Shown: piece after piece, positions 52,506-60,957 of the stretch
Position numbering within the stretch: position 1 is the stretch's first letter
How the letters are laid out: each line of letters opens with the position of its first letter
Assembly: GCF_910588715.1 (NCBI RefSeq)
Contig: NZ_CAJURG010000001.1
Span: 712,101-776,100, forward strand
Source of the DNA: an uncultured Clostridium sp.
Lineage (GTDB): Bacteria > Bacillota > Clostridia > Clostridiales > Clostridiaceae
Length of the DNA stretch: 64,000 bases
Reading direction: 5' to 3'
Notes under the pieces: generated by a model
What the model was told of the DNA's origin: nothing
Seen by the model: only the letters and a program-made list of their open reading frames with translations
The model's database searches: none
Position numbers and translations under genes: made by a program

Positions 52506-53291
52506 TTAATTGTTTAACATAGTCTTTATAGCATGAACTACTCCACTATCATCATTACTTTTTGCTCTAAATCTTGCTACCTTTTTTAAGTCATCATGAG
52601 CATTTTCCATAGCATAACTATGATATGCACTACTCATCATTTCTAAATCATTTAAATAATCTCCAAACACCATAGTTTCTTTATGATTTATATCTAATAA
52701 TTCTTGAACCTCTTCTATTGCAACACCTTTATTTATTCCTTTAGCAGTTATATCAAGCCAAATTTCTCCTGATACTGCAATTTGTGCTTTATCTCTATAA
52801 TCATCATAATATCTATTACTATTATTTTCTGAACCTGCAAAATCACAAATTGTAACCTTTAATATATCATCTTCTACTTTAGTTAAGTCAGATACTATTT
52901 CATATCTTGCATAATACTTTTCTGTTTGTTCAATTAATCTTTTATCAGAACTTTCTATATAAGCTGCTTTCTTTCCACAAAGTATTATATATGAATCTTT
53001 TATATTTCTACCAACTTTAATAAGCTCCCTTGCAAGATTTATATCTAAAGAATTAACTACAAGTTCTTCCCCTTTGTAAACAACAAATGTTCCATTTTCA
53101 GCTATAAACATCATCTTATCTTCTATTCCTTTAAATCTTTCTAAAAGATTATAATATTGTCTTCCACTTGCTGCTGCAAATATTATTTTCTTTTCTTGAA
53201 GTTCATCAAAAACCTCATAAAACCCTTCTTGTATTTCATTGTTTGAATTTAATAATGTTCCATCCATATCTGTTGCTATTAATTTAATCAT
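52506..53291 (-). CDS. Cof-type HAD phosphatase
   Basis: 261-aa haloacid dehalogenase-like hydrolase of the Cof/IIB subfamily. Motif I TDMDGTLL has nucleophile D8 and acid D10; AAASGRQY is motif II, a Lys follows in INKGVAIEEV, and VFGDYLNDLEMM is motif IV. Sugar-phosphate phosphatase is likely. It lies 22 nt after a DeoR-type regulator, a common pairing, so it is probably controlled by it. Confidence 0.92.
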   Translation of the reverse strand: MIKLIATDMDGTLLNSNNEIQEGFYEVFDELQEKKIIFAAASGRQYYNLLERFKGIEDKMMFIAENGTFVVYKGEELVVNSLDINLARELIKVGRNIKDSYIILCGKKAAYIESSDKRLIEQTEKYYARYEIVSDLTKVEDDILKVTICDFAGSENNSNRYYDDYRDKAQIAVSGEIWLDITAKGINKGVAIEEVQELLDINHKETMVFGDYLNDLEMMSSAYHSYAMENAHDDLKKVARFRAKSNDDSGVVHAIKTMLNN

Positions 53292-53313
53292 ATTTCTTAA
53301 CCTCCTAAACTTC

Positions 53314-54081
53314 TTATTTAAATATTACTTGTACTTCTTTTTCCTTTAAAATATCTTTAATATTATCCTCTGGCTCTTTTTCAGTTACTATATAATCTAT
53401 ATCATCTAATGTAGCAAACTTATAGGCTCCATCTTTATACAGCTTTTCATAATTTGCTACTATATATCTTTTTTTACTGCACTTTAAAATTTCATTTTTT
53501 AAAAAAGCCTCATCATAATTAAAATTACTAATAAAATTATCCTCTATATTAATTCCGCCGGCTCCAATAAAAGCTTTTGTAATCTTAAACTTTTTTATTT
53601 CTTCTAATGCTTGGCTTCCAATAGTTCCACCTAATTTTTTATTATAATTTCCACCAATTAATATCACATCAACATTAGGTGCTCTATCAAATTCCATAGC
53701 AATTCTATTCATATTTGTTATAACTGTTAGATTCTTTTTTGTATCTCCAAGCATCATGGCAATAGTATGATTTGTAGTTGAAATATCTAAAAAAATAACA
53801 TCATTATCTTCAATAATATCCAAAACTAATTTTCCTAAATATGATTTTGATTCTAAATCTACAAATACTCTAGAATTTGTTTTTTCATCATAAGAAGATT
53901 CCCTTTCTAATATTGCTCCACCATAAGTTCTCTTTATCTTTCCCTCTCTTTCTAATCTTTGTAAATCCTTACGAATCATACTTTCAGAAATATTAAATCT
54001 TTCACTTAATTCTTTTACTAATACCTTTTTTTCTTTTTTAATGATTTTTAATATTTCATCTAATCTTTCTTCAATGAACAT
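53314..54081 (-). CDS. DeoR/GlpR family transcriptional regulator
   Basis: 255-aa repressor: N-terminal helix-turn-helix (VLVKELSERFNISESMIRKD then LQRLEREGKIKRTYGGA), C-terminal DeoR sensor domain of the ribose-5-phosphate isomerase-like fold with FLDISTTNHTIA and TKAFIGAGGI. Inducer probably a phosphorylated sugar. It heads an operon with the HAD phosphatase and has a run of 10-bp direct repeats upstream (54165-54204). Confidence 0.93.
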   Translation of the reverse strand: MFIEERLDEILKIIKKEKKVLVKELSERFNISESMIRKDLQRLEREGKIKRTYGGAILERESSYDEKTNSRVFVDLESKSYLGKLVLDIIEDNDVIFLDISTTNHTIAMMLGDTKKNLTVITNMNRIAMEFDRAPNVDVILIGGNYNKKLGGTIGSQALEEIKKFKITKAFIGAGGINIEDNFISNFNYDEAFLKNEILKCSKKRYIVANYEKLYKDGAYKFATLDDIDYIVTEKEPEDNIKDILKEKEVQVIFK

Positions 54082-54164
54082 AAATATCCCCTTTTCATGT
54101 AAACTATACTTAAATAGTTAGTTATATAACAAAACACTACTTATCACATTAAATATATAAACAC

Positions 54165-54204
54165 TTTATTATTATTTAATACTATTTAATATCATTTATT
54201 ATCA
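54165..54204. promoter_or_regulatory. Four tandem degenerate 10-bp repeats upstream of the DeoR gene
   Basis: TTTATTATTA, TTTAATACTA, TTTAATATCA and TTTATTATCA follow each other without gaps, about 85-125 bp upstream of the DeoR start. Spacing of one helix turn and the TGATAATAAA-like form on the minus strand suit a multi-site DeoR-family operator. AT-richness lowers confidence. Confidence 0.45.
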
Positions 54205-54382
54205 CTTACTTTTATTTATATAATAAACTCTTTCCTAGTTTTTTTCAATAGATTAAAAATATTTCTATTAATTTTCATTTAATGTATAAATTTTACAAAC
54301 TATCTTTACTTTCTAAAAATATAATAATATAATAATACCTAGATTTACTATGTATCGAATTACAATGTATGGTGGTGATTTT

Positions 54383-54727
54383 ATGAAAGTTAATAAAGAA
54401 TTATTAAAAGGTAGCACAACAGTACTAATTCTAAGTCTTCTTAATCGTAAAGATATGTATGGATATGAAATGATTAAAGAAATAGGCTTACGTTCTAATG
54501 GTGTATTTTCCCTTAAAGAAGGAACTCTTTACCCAATACTTCATAATTTAGAAAGTGTAAATTATATAGAATCCTATTGGGATGATTCTAAGGGTAATAG
54601 AAAAAGAAAATATTATAAAATAACAAATAACGGTAAAAAGCTTCTTCTTGAAAAAGAATCTGAATGGAAATTATTTAGTGAAACTGTTAATAGCGTTTTA
54701 TGGGAGGGTAATAAATGTCTAAAATAG
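54383..54727 (+). CDS. PadR family transcriptional regulator
   Basis: 114-aa winged-helix protein: LKGSTTVLILSLLNRKDMYG, YEMIKEI, LKEGTLYPILHNLE and GNRKRKYYKITNNGKK are the standard PadR core. The ATG at 54383 follows GGTGGTG; an upstream in-frame ATG at 54350 has no site. It overlaps the next gene by 13 nt, so it almost certainly regulates the HAAS-SEDS operon it heads. Confidence 0.93.
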   Translation: MKVNKELLKGSTTVLILSLLNRKDMYGYEMIKEIGLRSNGVFSLKEGTLYPILHNLESVNYIESYWDDSKGNRKRKYYKITNNGKKLLLEKESEWKLFSETVNSVLWEGNKCLK

Positions 54728-56010
54728 AAAATTGTAAAGTCAATAAATATATAAATGATGTTTGTAAGTTAATAAAAAATAAAAAGGTTCATCCAGAAAT
54801 TAAAGAAGAATTATTAAGTCATATTAATGATATTATAGAAGACTATTTAGAAATAGGTCTTTCTTTAGATGATGCAACAGATAAAGCTTTAATACAAATG
54901 GGTAATTCAGAAGTTATTGGACATGATTTAAATAAAGCACATAAATCAAACTCTGATTGGATTCTTTTAATAACAACAATGGCTTTATTATCCTTTGGCT
55001 TTTTAACTACAACTTTTCTTCAGTTAAGTAATTTTAATAATAACTATATAAATTATATTGGTAAACTAATAATATTTTTAGTTATTTCAATTGGATTTTC
55101 ACTATTTATATTAAAATTAGATTATAGAAATTTAAAGAAATATTCTTTTAAACTTTATCTAATTACTATTTCTTTAATTTTAATTACAATACTTTTTGCT
55201 CCATCTATAAATGGTATAAGGCATTGGTTAATAATAGGACCTAGTTCTATTGATGTATTATCACTTTCCCCTGTGTTATTAATAATTTCTCTTTGTGGAA
55301 TTTTTGATAACTATAATTGGTGCAATAAAAAATCATTATTTAAGGGTGTATCTTTAGCTTTTATACCTATTATATTATTTCTATCATTAAGCTCATTATC
55401 TACAATATTTATATATTTAATTTCAGTCTTTACAATTATGTATCTATCAGGATTTAAATTAAAATATATAGTTATTATATCTGGTGGTCTATGCTTATCG
55501 TTATTATTATTTATCTGCCAAGCTTCTTATAGAATACATAGTCTTTTTGCATTTTTAAATCCTACAAAAAATATCGATACTACTGGATGGATTTATAATC
55601 AATTAAATATATTAAGAAGCTCTGCTGGATTATTTAGCTCTGGTTCTTATATTAATGATTATATGCTTCCTAATGCTAATATGGAATTTGCATTAACTTC
55701 AATAATTTATTGCTTTGGATGGATTGTTGGAATAATAGTTATTGCCTTAGTTTTATCATTTATTATAAGAATAGGATTTATTTCAAAAAATACTAAAAAT
55801 AATTACGGTAAACTCTTAGTAAGTGGACTTTGTGCATTATTTGCAGTTCAATTTCTATTAAATATTTTATATAATTTTTCTTTATGTCCTGTAGTAGGCA
55901 TAAATATGCCCTTTATAAGCTATGGAGGAACTCAATTAATTATAAATGTAATTTCTATTTCTATAATTAATAACGTTTATAAATTTAGAAATGTATCTTC
56001 TAATTTTTAA
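54715..56010 (+). CDS. HAAS-domain fused to divergent SEDS (FtsW/RodA/SpoVE) membrane protein
   Basis: 431-aa fusion. Residues 1-80 are a HAAS/DUF1700-like helical domain (VHPEIKEELLSHINDIIEDY, LSLDDATDKALIQMG). The rest is a polytopic SEDS fold with ten or so helices. The family motif GxRRW is GIRHW (167-171), but the following QPSE motif is lost. The catalytic Asp of the extracellular loop (LPExxTDF) is Glu324 in LPNANMEF. The final helix motif MPFISYGGTQ is kept. No class B PBP partner nearby. Glycosyltransferase activity is therefore uncertain. Coupled to padR. Confidence 0.85.
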   Translation: MSKIENCKVNKYINDVCKLIKNKKVHPEIKEELLSHINDIIEDYLEIGLSLDDATDKALIQMGNSEVIGHDLNKAHKSNSDWILLITTMALLSFGFLTTTFLQLSNFNNNYINYIGKLIIFLVISIGFSLFILKLDYRNLKKYSFKLYLITISLILITILFAPSINGIRHWLIIGPSSIDVLSLSPVLLIISLCGIFDNYNWCNKKSLFKGVSLAFIPIILFLSLSSLSTIFIYLISVFTIMYLSGFKLKYIVIISGGLCLSLLLFICQASYRIHSLFAFLNPTKNIDTTGWIYNQLNILRSSAGLFSSGSYINDYMLPNANMEFALTSIIYCFGWIVGIIVIALVLSFIIRIGFISKNTKNNYGKLLVSGLCALFAVQFLLNILYNFSLCPVVGINMPFISYGGTQLIINVISISIINNVYKFRNVSSNF

Positions 56011-56051
56011 TAAAACTATATAAAAAAATAATTAAAAAGGAAAATAAAAAT

Positions 56052-56708
56052 ATGGTAGGAATTTCATTTATATTTGCAAATATATTATTTACAATAGTTT
56101 GGATAATTTATAGAATTATATCTTGTATAAAAAATAAACCAATAAATAAAATAAGAGAAATATTTATAAATTTATTCTTTATTTATTTTTTAATATTAGT
56201 TAATTTAACGATGTTCAAATATGGTAACCTAATGTTAGATTTTAATATTAAATTTTATATTAATTATATTCCACTAGTAGAGACAATAAATATGTTTAGA
56301 AATGACTTTTTAGATATAAATATTGCTCTTCATAATGTTATAGGAAATATATTATTATTTATACCTTTAGGATTTGGCATTCCATTATTTTTTAATAAAA
56401 AAAATAAATTAAGTAAGATTATTTTATATGGATTTACTGCGTCATTAACAATAGAACTAATTCAACTTTTTACACCTTACAACACTACTGATATAGATGA
56501 TGTTATATTTAATACTCTTGGAGCTGTCTTAGGATTTATAATTTTTAATATTATTTATAAAATATTTAAAAATACTAAACTTGGAATGTTTATTAAAAAT
56601 TTGAGTAGTTCTTTTAATGGAAACCTAATTTTAGAAGCTTCTAAACCTATTGGAACAATGATTTTACTATTTTTAATTATATCTTTAATATTTTTATATT
56701 TAAGTTAA
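56052..56708 (+). CDS. VanZ family membrane protein
   Basis: 218-aa protein with about six helices and the VanZ core NVIGNILLFIPLGFGIPLFF, LTIELIQLFTP and DIDDVIFNTLGAVLGF. VanZ-like proteins influence teicoplanin resistance and envelope properties by an unknown mechanism. It is 41 nt downstream of the SEDS gene with a AAGGAA site, so it may belong to the same envelope-related operon. Confidence 0.9.
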   Translation: MVGISFIFANILFTIVWIIYRIISCIKNKPINKIREIFINLFFIYFLILVNLTMFKYGNLMLDFNIKFYINYIPLVETINMFRNDFLDINIALHNVIGNILLFIPLGFGIPLFFNKKNKLSKIILYGFTASLTIELIQLFTPYNTTDIDDVIFNTLGAVLGFIIFNIIYKIFKNTKLGMFIKNLSSSFNGNLILEASKPIGTMILLFLIISLIFLYLS

Positions 56709-56737
56709 ATACTTTAATTTTACTTCCCAATAATATA

Positions 56738-56764
56738 AAGGGATGTCCGAATAAACATCCCTTT
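56738..56764. terminator. Bidirectional hairpin after the VanZ gene
   Basis: 10-bp stem AAAGGGATGT/ACATCCCTTT with an 8-nt loop, GC-richer than its surroundings; tail only moderately T-rich. Confidence 0.7.
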
Positions 56765-56852
56765 CCTTATTATAAATATATATTTTATATTTTCTTAAAA
56801 TAAACATTTAATACTCATATTTTCTGATCTCTATTTTTCTAACTCCAAATAA

Positions 56853-57185
56853 TTATATCTTTTTATATTTTTTAAATGCTTTTTCTGAATCAATATGAAC
56901 CTCTTTAAAAAAAGTAATTATCCAAATAATAATCGCTATCAAAGCGCAGAACTTATTATAAAATGAAAAAATTCCTCCGAAAAATAAAATAATAAACCAC
57001 ATAAAAAATGAATTTCTCATATCTATAATCATTTTCTTTTTGTCATATTTCTCTTGTTCTTCTTTAGAAATTGTATTAAATCCACTAATAAATATGGTAG
57101 CTTTTTCTTTTAGTAAAGTAAAACTAATCGCTATTACTCCAAAGAAAAATGAAATAACTAAACTTACTATTGTAAATATCCCCAT
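56853..57185 (-). CDS. DUF3784 membrane protein
   Basis: 110-aa protein with three hydrophobic segments and the DUF3784 core FISGFNTISKEEQEKYDKKK. Start: ATG 57185 has a GGAG site 9 nt upstream; the GTG at 57200 lacks one. It is downstream of the DUF1648 gene by about 50 nt. Function unknown. Confidence 0.85.
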   Translation of the reverse strand: MGIFTIVSLVISFFFGVIAISFTLLKEKATIFISGFNTISKEEQEKYDKKKMIIDMRNSFFMWFIILFFGGIFSFYNKFCALIAIIIWIITFFKEVHIDSEKAFKKYKKI

Positions 57186-57233
57186 AATCCTCTTCTCCAC
57201 TTATAATAATAAATCTATTTAATTAAACCACAA

Positions 57234-57698
57234 CTATTTTACTTTAAATAACTTCCAAATCCAATAAAACAAATTACCAAATAATATAATTAAAAATGCA
57301 GGTATAAACCATATAGATAGCTTAAAAAATATTACTGATTGAATTATAATATAAGTAAATACACAAACTATTATAAACTTTATTGTACTTACAAGATGTA
57401 ATAAAATAAGATAAACTTGTTCTTTATTTTCTTCTGTAACTGTAACTCCAGTATTCCAAACCTGTGGAAACTTTTCAATTGTTGTAATAAAAGCATACAT
57501 ACTCCAAGCAATAATGGGTAAAATAATAATTTCTGCTTTTGTTCCCCATCTATCAATATTTCCTGAAAAATCATAGTGCATAGGTATTTTTTCTGGTATT
57601 TTAGACCAAACTGTTATAAGAAATATAGTCGTACTAACTAAAACCACTATACACATTACATTTAAAATAATATCAAGTTTCCCCTTCTTAATTTGCAT
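57234..57698 (-). CDS. DUF1648 membrane protein
   Basis: 154-aa protein with four membrane segments. The loop KIPMHYDFSGNIDRWGTKAE is the DUF1648 signature shared with SdpI-type immunity proteins and related transport proteins. The C-terminal SdpI domain is missing, so immunity is not implied. AGGGGG site; probable operon with the DUF3784 gene. Confidence 0.88.
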   Translation of the reverse strand: MQIKKGKLDIILNVMCIVVLVSTTIFLITVWSKIPEKIPMHYDFSGNIDRWGTKAEIIILPIIAWSMYAFITTIEKFPQVWNTGVTVTEENKEQVYLILLHLVSTIKFIIVCVFTYIIIQSVIFFKLSIWFIPAFLIILFGNLFYWIWKLFKVK

Positions 57699-57764
57699 TA
57701 TAATCCCCCTAAATATTAATACAAAAACTAATTATTATCCTTCTAAAAATATTATACTACCCTA

Positions 57765-58211
57765 CTAATTAAACTTCCTTTTTAAATAAATCATATCTAT
57801 TAATTGCTTTCCACATTCATAAATTGGATTATCATAATTTTCTATAAAGAAGTTTTTAATCCTATGAGATTTCTTAAATCCACATTTCTCATAAAATGGT
57901 ACTGTTAAAGGACTATCCCCTGTCCCTACATAAATAATATCGCAATCACCTTTAAAATATTCACAAATATATTCTATAAGCTTCTTTCCATATCCTTGAC
58001 CATGAAAATTTTCATAAATAGCAATATTTTTTATTTCATAAGCTCTATCCTCTTCTTTAGTTACTATGCAAACTCCCTTTAAATCATTATCATATATAGC
58101 AAACATTATTCCTCTTTCAATATATTTATCAATCATATTTTCTTGTTCATCTGCTAATAACAACAAATCTAAAAAGTCTTTTTTATTTTTCTTAATTATT
58201 TCTATTTTCAT
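57765..58211 (-). CDS. GNAT family N-acetyltransferase
   Basis: About 148-aa acyl-CoA-dependent acetyltransferase fold. IKNIAIYENFHGQGYGKKLI contains the acetyl-CoA pyrophosphate loop (Q/RxxGxG/A), and FYEKCGFKKSHRIKNF is the late GNAT strand. ATG at 58211 chosen; its ribosome site is weak. Substrate unknown; C-terminal IYECGKQLIDMIYLKR is common in clostridial homologues. Confidence 0.88.
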   Translation of the reverse strand: MKIEIIKKNKKDFLDLLLLADEQENMIDKYIERGIMFAIYDNDLKGVCIVTKEEDRAYEIKNIAIYENFHGQGYGKKLIEYICEYFKGDCDIIYVGTGDSPLTVPFYEKCGFKKSHRIKNFFIENYDNPIYECGKQLIDMIYLKRKFN

Positions 58212-58461
58212 TTTCTTACATCCAATCACTAAATTTATAGTAAAATAAATATTAAAATTTCTTAATCATCTATAACCATTTACAATAAATAAATTATTTT
58301 ATTTATTTCTCACTATAAAATACTTCAGCTTATTTGTCTCTATATACATAACATCAAAATTAATCCAACACAACCATATAAATTAAAATATTATAATTTA
58401 TTTCAGTATATTGAAATTAAAGTAAAAAAAGCTTATAATAAAATCGAAAAGTGGTTAAAAT

Positions 58462-59032
58462 ATGAATAAATTTAAAAAATTTGTAATTATTCTATTAATG
58501 ACTTTATGTACAAGCTTAACATTGCAAAATAACACTACATCTGCAATAACAAAATAGGTAATGAATCTACTCAAGAATTAATAAAGCTATTTCCTAGTTT
58601 TAAAGATAGGATTCTTAAAGATACTACTGGAAAGCTAGTCGATAGTAATGAAGTATATGTTAAATTAACAGAAAAGGAAACTAGCAGGTCTTTATCTGAA
58701 TATAATCTTTATAACTTAAGTAATGATTATGAAATAGAATATTATACAAAAGAGGAATTTCAAAATGAATATAATCCCGCAACTACATTTGGAATAGGAA
58801 GTTTAGAAAAAGATAAAGGTGGTAATGGAGTATTAGCTACCTCTAGATTCAACCTCATAACGTTATGGAAGCTTTTCCTGATTTAAAAAAATATCATAAT
58901 TTTATGATTCAAACAGGTGTATCATATAATAGTAGTACTGTAAATAAAGGATGGATAACTGGAAGTTATCTTCATAAACAATTATCCCTTGGAGGCATTG
59001 GAATGGGTGCTAATGGGTTGACTTATGCATAA
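58462..59032 (+). pseudogene. Frameshifted gene for a secreted protein
   Basis: Starts with a signal peptide (NKFKKFVIILLMTLCTSLTL), then stops in frame after 31 codons at 58555. The reading continues in the -1 frame from about 58551 in an A-run (KIGNESTQELIKLFPSFKDR onward) to 58884. A further shift near 58845-58870 would continue as PHNVMEAFPDLKKYHNF to a stop at 59030-59032. Two shifts are needed to recover an about 190-aa exported protein. I do not recognise the family. The last part (YNSSTVNKGWITGSYLH) is loosely like small bacteriocin C-termini. Confidence 0.7.
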
Positions 59033-59064
59033 AATAAAAAGTAATATGTAGGAGATTTTATACT

Positions 59065-59271
59065 ATGACATGGCAAGTTATACAATCAATTATATTAGGT
59101 ACAGTTGTTACATTTGGTTCATTATTTGTGTTAACTCTCGGAGGTGAAGGCAAAGATGCTCTAGCCATATTTGGTACAATTATAATTACATCTACAATTA
59201 TTTTCTGTACATATAGAATTATTGATGAGATACAAAAATTAAAAGAAGAAGTTTTAAAGTCAAAAAAATAA
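59065..59271 (+). CDS. Small two-helix membrane protein, 68 aa
   Basis: MTWQVIQSIILGTVVTFGSL and a second hydrophobic span AIFGTIIITSTIIFCTYRI, then a charged, coiled-coil-like tail DEIQKLKEEVLKSKK. TAGGAG site with good spacing. It follows the broken secreted-protein gene by 32 nt, which recalls an immunity or partner protein, but there is no direct evidence. Confidence 0.75.
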   Translation: MTWQVIQSIILGTVVTFGSLFVLTLGGEGKDALAIFGTIIITSTIIFCTYRIIDEIQKLKEEVLKSKK

Positions 59272-59274
59272 ATA

Positions 59275-59316
59275 TTAAACTATAGTTTAATAAGGGGTAC
59301 TTAAACTATAGTTTAA
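59275..59316. repeat. Duplicated 16-bp palindrome TTAAACTATAGTTTAA
   Basis: Two identical copies (59275-59290, 59301-59316) separated by TAAGGGGTAC. Each is self-complementary and the two can pair as one 16-18 bp stem with a 10-nt loop, so it may be the terminator of the 68-aa gene. Confidence 0.75.
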
Positions 59317-59467
59317 TATTAAAATTTTATAATTTTTATTTACTAATAAGAAATTTATATTAAGATTTTTATAAGATATTATTAGTAATGCAAAACCTAA
59401 TAAAATTCTTAAATGGAAATTATATAAAACTAGATAAATAAAGTAACAAGCACATTATATAATTATT

Positions 59468-59500
59468 AAGGCTAAATATTTAAGATAAATATTTAGCCTT
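59468..59500 (-). terminator. Terminator of the GNAT gene
   Basis: Perfect 15-bp stem AAGGCTAAATATTTA with its complement, three-base loop; located 30 nt downstream of the acetyltransferase stop. Confidence 0.75.
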
Positions 59501-59531
59501 AATTTTATAAAATCCTTTTATTAATATTATA

Positions 59532-60062
59532 TTATTCCAAAAATTCTTTACCGTAAATTACAGTTCCAGTAACATCATTTAACGCTTTACCATAAAGTTC
59601 CAAAGCCATAAAAGCTATATCTGGTACATCAAATGGTGCTTTAATTCCAAAATTACTTGCTGGTTTAAATCCAAAACGTGGATAATATTTATCATGTCCA
59701 AGAACAATTACTGATTTAAATCCAGCTTTTTTTGCAATCCTTAAACCTTCCATTACTAAGCTACTTCCTATCCCCTTATTTTGATATTCTGGTAAAATAG
59801 AAACAGGTGCCAATGCAAGTGATTCATATTTATTTTTTCCATTATCTATTTGTAATTTTGTAAACATTATATGCCCTATAATTTTTTCATTAACTTCTGC
59901 CACTAATGAAAGCTCTGGTATAAAAACATTACTTTTTCTTAATTTAGAAACTAAAAAATGCTCTTTATGGTCAGTATGTTCTGCATTTTTAAATGATTTT
60001 TCAACTACAGCTTCTGTTTTTTTATAATCACTTTCTTTTTCTTGTCTTATATTTATATTCAT
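59532..60062 (-). CDS. GNAT family N-acetyltransferase, YhbS-like
   Basis: 176-aa protein: RQEKESDYKKTEAVVEKSF N-terminus, ALAPVSILPEYQNKGIGSSL (acetyl-CoA loop QNKGIG), VIVLGHDKYYPRFGFKPA and a C-terminal AFMALELY, all features of YhbS-type acetyltransferases. AGGGAG site. Substrate unknown. Confidence 0.9.
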   Translation of the reverse strand: MNINIRQEKESDYKKTEAVVEKSFKNAEHTDHKEHFLVSKLRKSNVFIPELSLVAEVNEKIIGHIMFTKLQIDNGKNKYESLALAPVSILPEYQNKGIGSSLVMEGLRIAKKAGFKSVIVLGHDKYYPRFGFKPASNFGIKAPFDVPDIAFMALELYGKALNDVTGTVIYGKEFLE

Positions 60063-60348
60063 TATTAAATTTCTCCCTTATATCTCTTATAAATCAAATT
60101 AAATAAATATAATTATTAATTCATATCATAATATAATTACTCATTAATAATTATACTTATTTTACCATAAAATATTAAACTTAAACAAATTTTAAATATT
60201 GTATACTTTAAATTCAACTTCTTTTATTTGTTTCATTTTCCCAATATTTTTTAATGTCTTACTAATCATATTACTTATTAAAATATTAACTTTTTAGCTT
60301 AAAATCTATATTATTTTTATAAAATATATACATTTATTATTAAAACCC

Positions 60349-60377
60349 TTGATTATATTGTAAAAATAATATATTAT
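60349..60377 (+). promoter_or_regulatory. SigmaA-type promoter of the 136-aa gene
   Basis: TTGATT (60349-60354) and TATTAT (60372-60377) with 17-bp spacing, transcription start near 60384. The rest of the 390-nt gap upstream contains nothing recognisable. Confidence 0.65.
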
Positions 60378-60379
60378 AT

Positions 60380-60394
60380 AAGTAAACGTTAACA
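60380..60394 (+). promoter_or_regulatory. Candidate CcpA cre site
   Basis: AAGTAAACGTTAACA fits the cre consensus WTGNNARCGNWWWCA at all but one defined position. It overlaps the inferred transcription start, the usual place for catabolite repression. Confidence 0.6.
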
Positions 60395-60454
60395 GATTTT
60401 TATGATATCTGATTGATATATCGATTTAAATAAATAAAAAGGGGAAATATTTAA

Positions 60455-60865
60455 ATGGAATTTAATATAATGAAAAATAATAATTTTGATATGATATATA
60501 TTAATATTAATGAAGGAGCAGGAGAAAAAAATTTTTTTATAAGAAATTCAGGAAACGGTACCAAAAATATTTTAAAAAATGATGAGAAGTATTATAAAAT
60601 AAACAATTTTTCTAATAATCTAGAATGTTTACAAACTGTATCAAAGGATAAATCTAAAGTAATACTTACATTTAATAGATTATCATTAGAAAATACTTCT
60701 TTATTAAAAAGACTAAAGTTAAAAGGATTAAATGAGGATGCTAATTATATAAATGAAGAAACTAATGAAGTTTTTTCTGGAGGAGCTTTAATGTATTTAG
60801 GTATACATCTAAATAAACTTTTTGCTAATCACTCTGATAATATAATTCATCTAAAAATGATATAG
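60455..60865 (+). pseudogene. Remnant of a GH36 alpha-galactosidase (C-terminal domain only)
   Basis: 136-aa open frame. From about residue 45 it resembles the C-terminal beta domain of family GH36 alpha-galactosidases: YYKINNFSNNLECLQTVSKD, LKRLKLKGLNEDANYI, VFSGGALMYLGIHL. Intact enzymes are about 730 aa with an (alpha/beta)8 catalytic barrel, absent here. The first 44 residues are unassigned, so an internal deletion may have fused a foreign or original N-terminus. AAAAGGGGAA site, promoter, cre and terminator are all retained. A functional small protein cannot be excluded. Confidence 0.6.
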
Positions 60866-60876
60866 ACTTAAATTAT

Positions 60877-60912
60877 AAAAAACCACATGTATATTTATAC
60901 ATGTGGTTTTTT
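60877..60912. terminator. Bidirectional terminator after the GH36 remnant
   Basis: Stem AAAAAACCACATGTATA with its complement, T-run on the plus strand and A-run on the other, between converging genes. Confidence 0.85.
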
Positions 60913-60957
60913 ATTTTATATTTGTTAAAACATAAATATTATAAGTATTTTAATTTT

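Noticed and set aside
57389..57574. 61-aa minus-strand frame inside the DUF1648 gene
   Set aside because: Overlaps a conserved gene in another frame on the same strand; no independent signals.
57234..57698. SdpI-type bacteriocin immunity protein
   Set aside because: Only the DUF1648 part is present; the SdpI domain and an sdpC-like toxin are missing.
59275..59316. CRISPR-like repeat pair
   Set aside because: Only two copies, 10-bp spacer and full self-complementarity; no cas genes.
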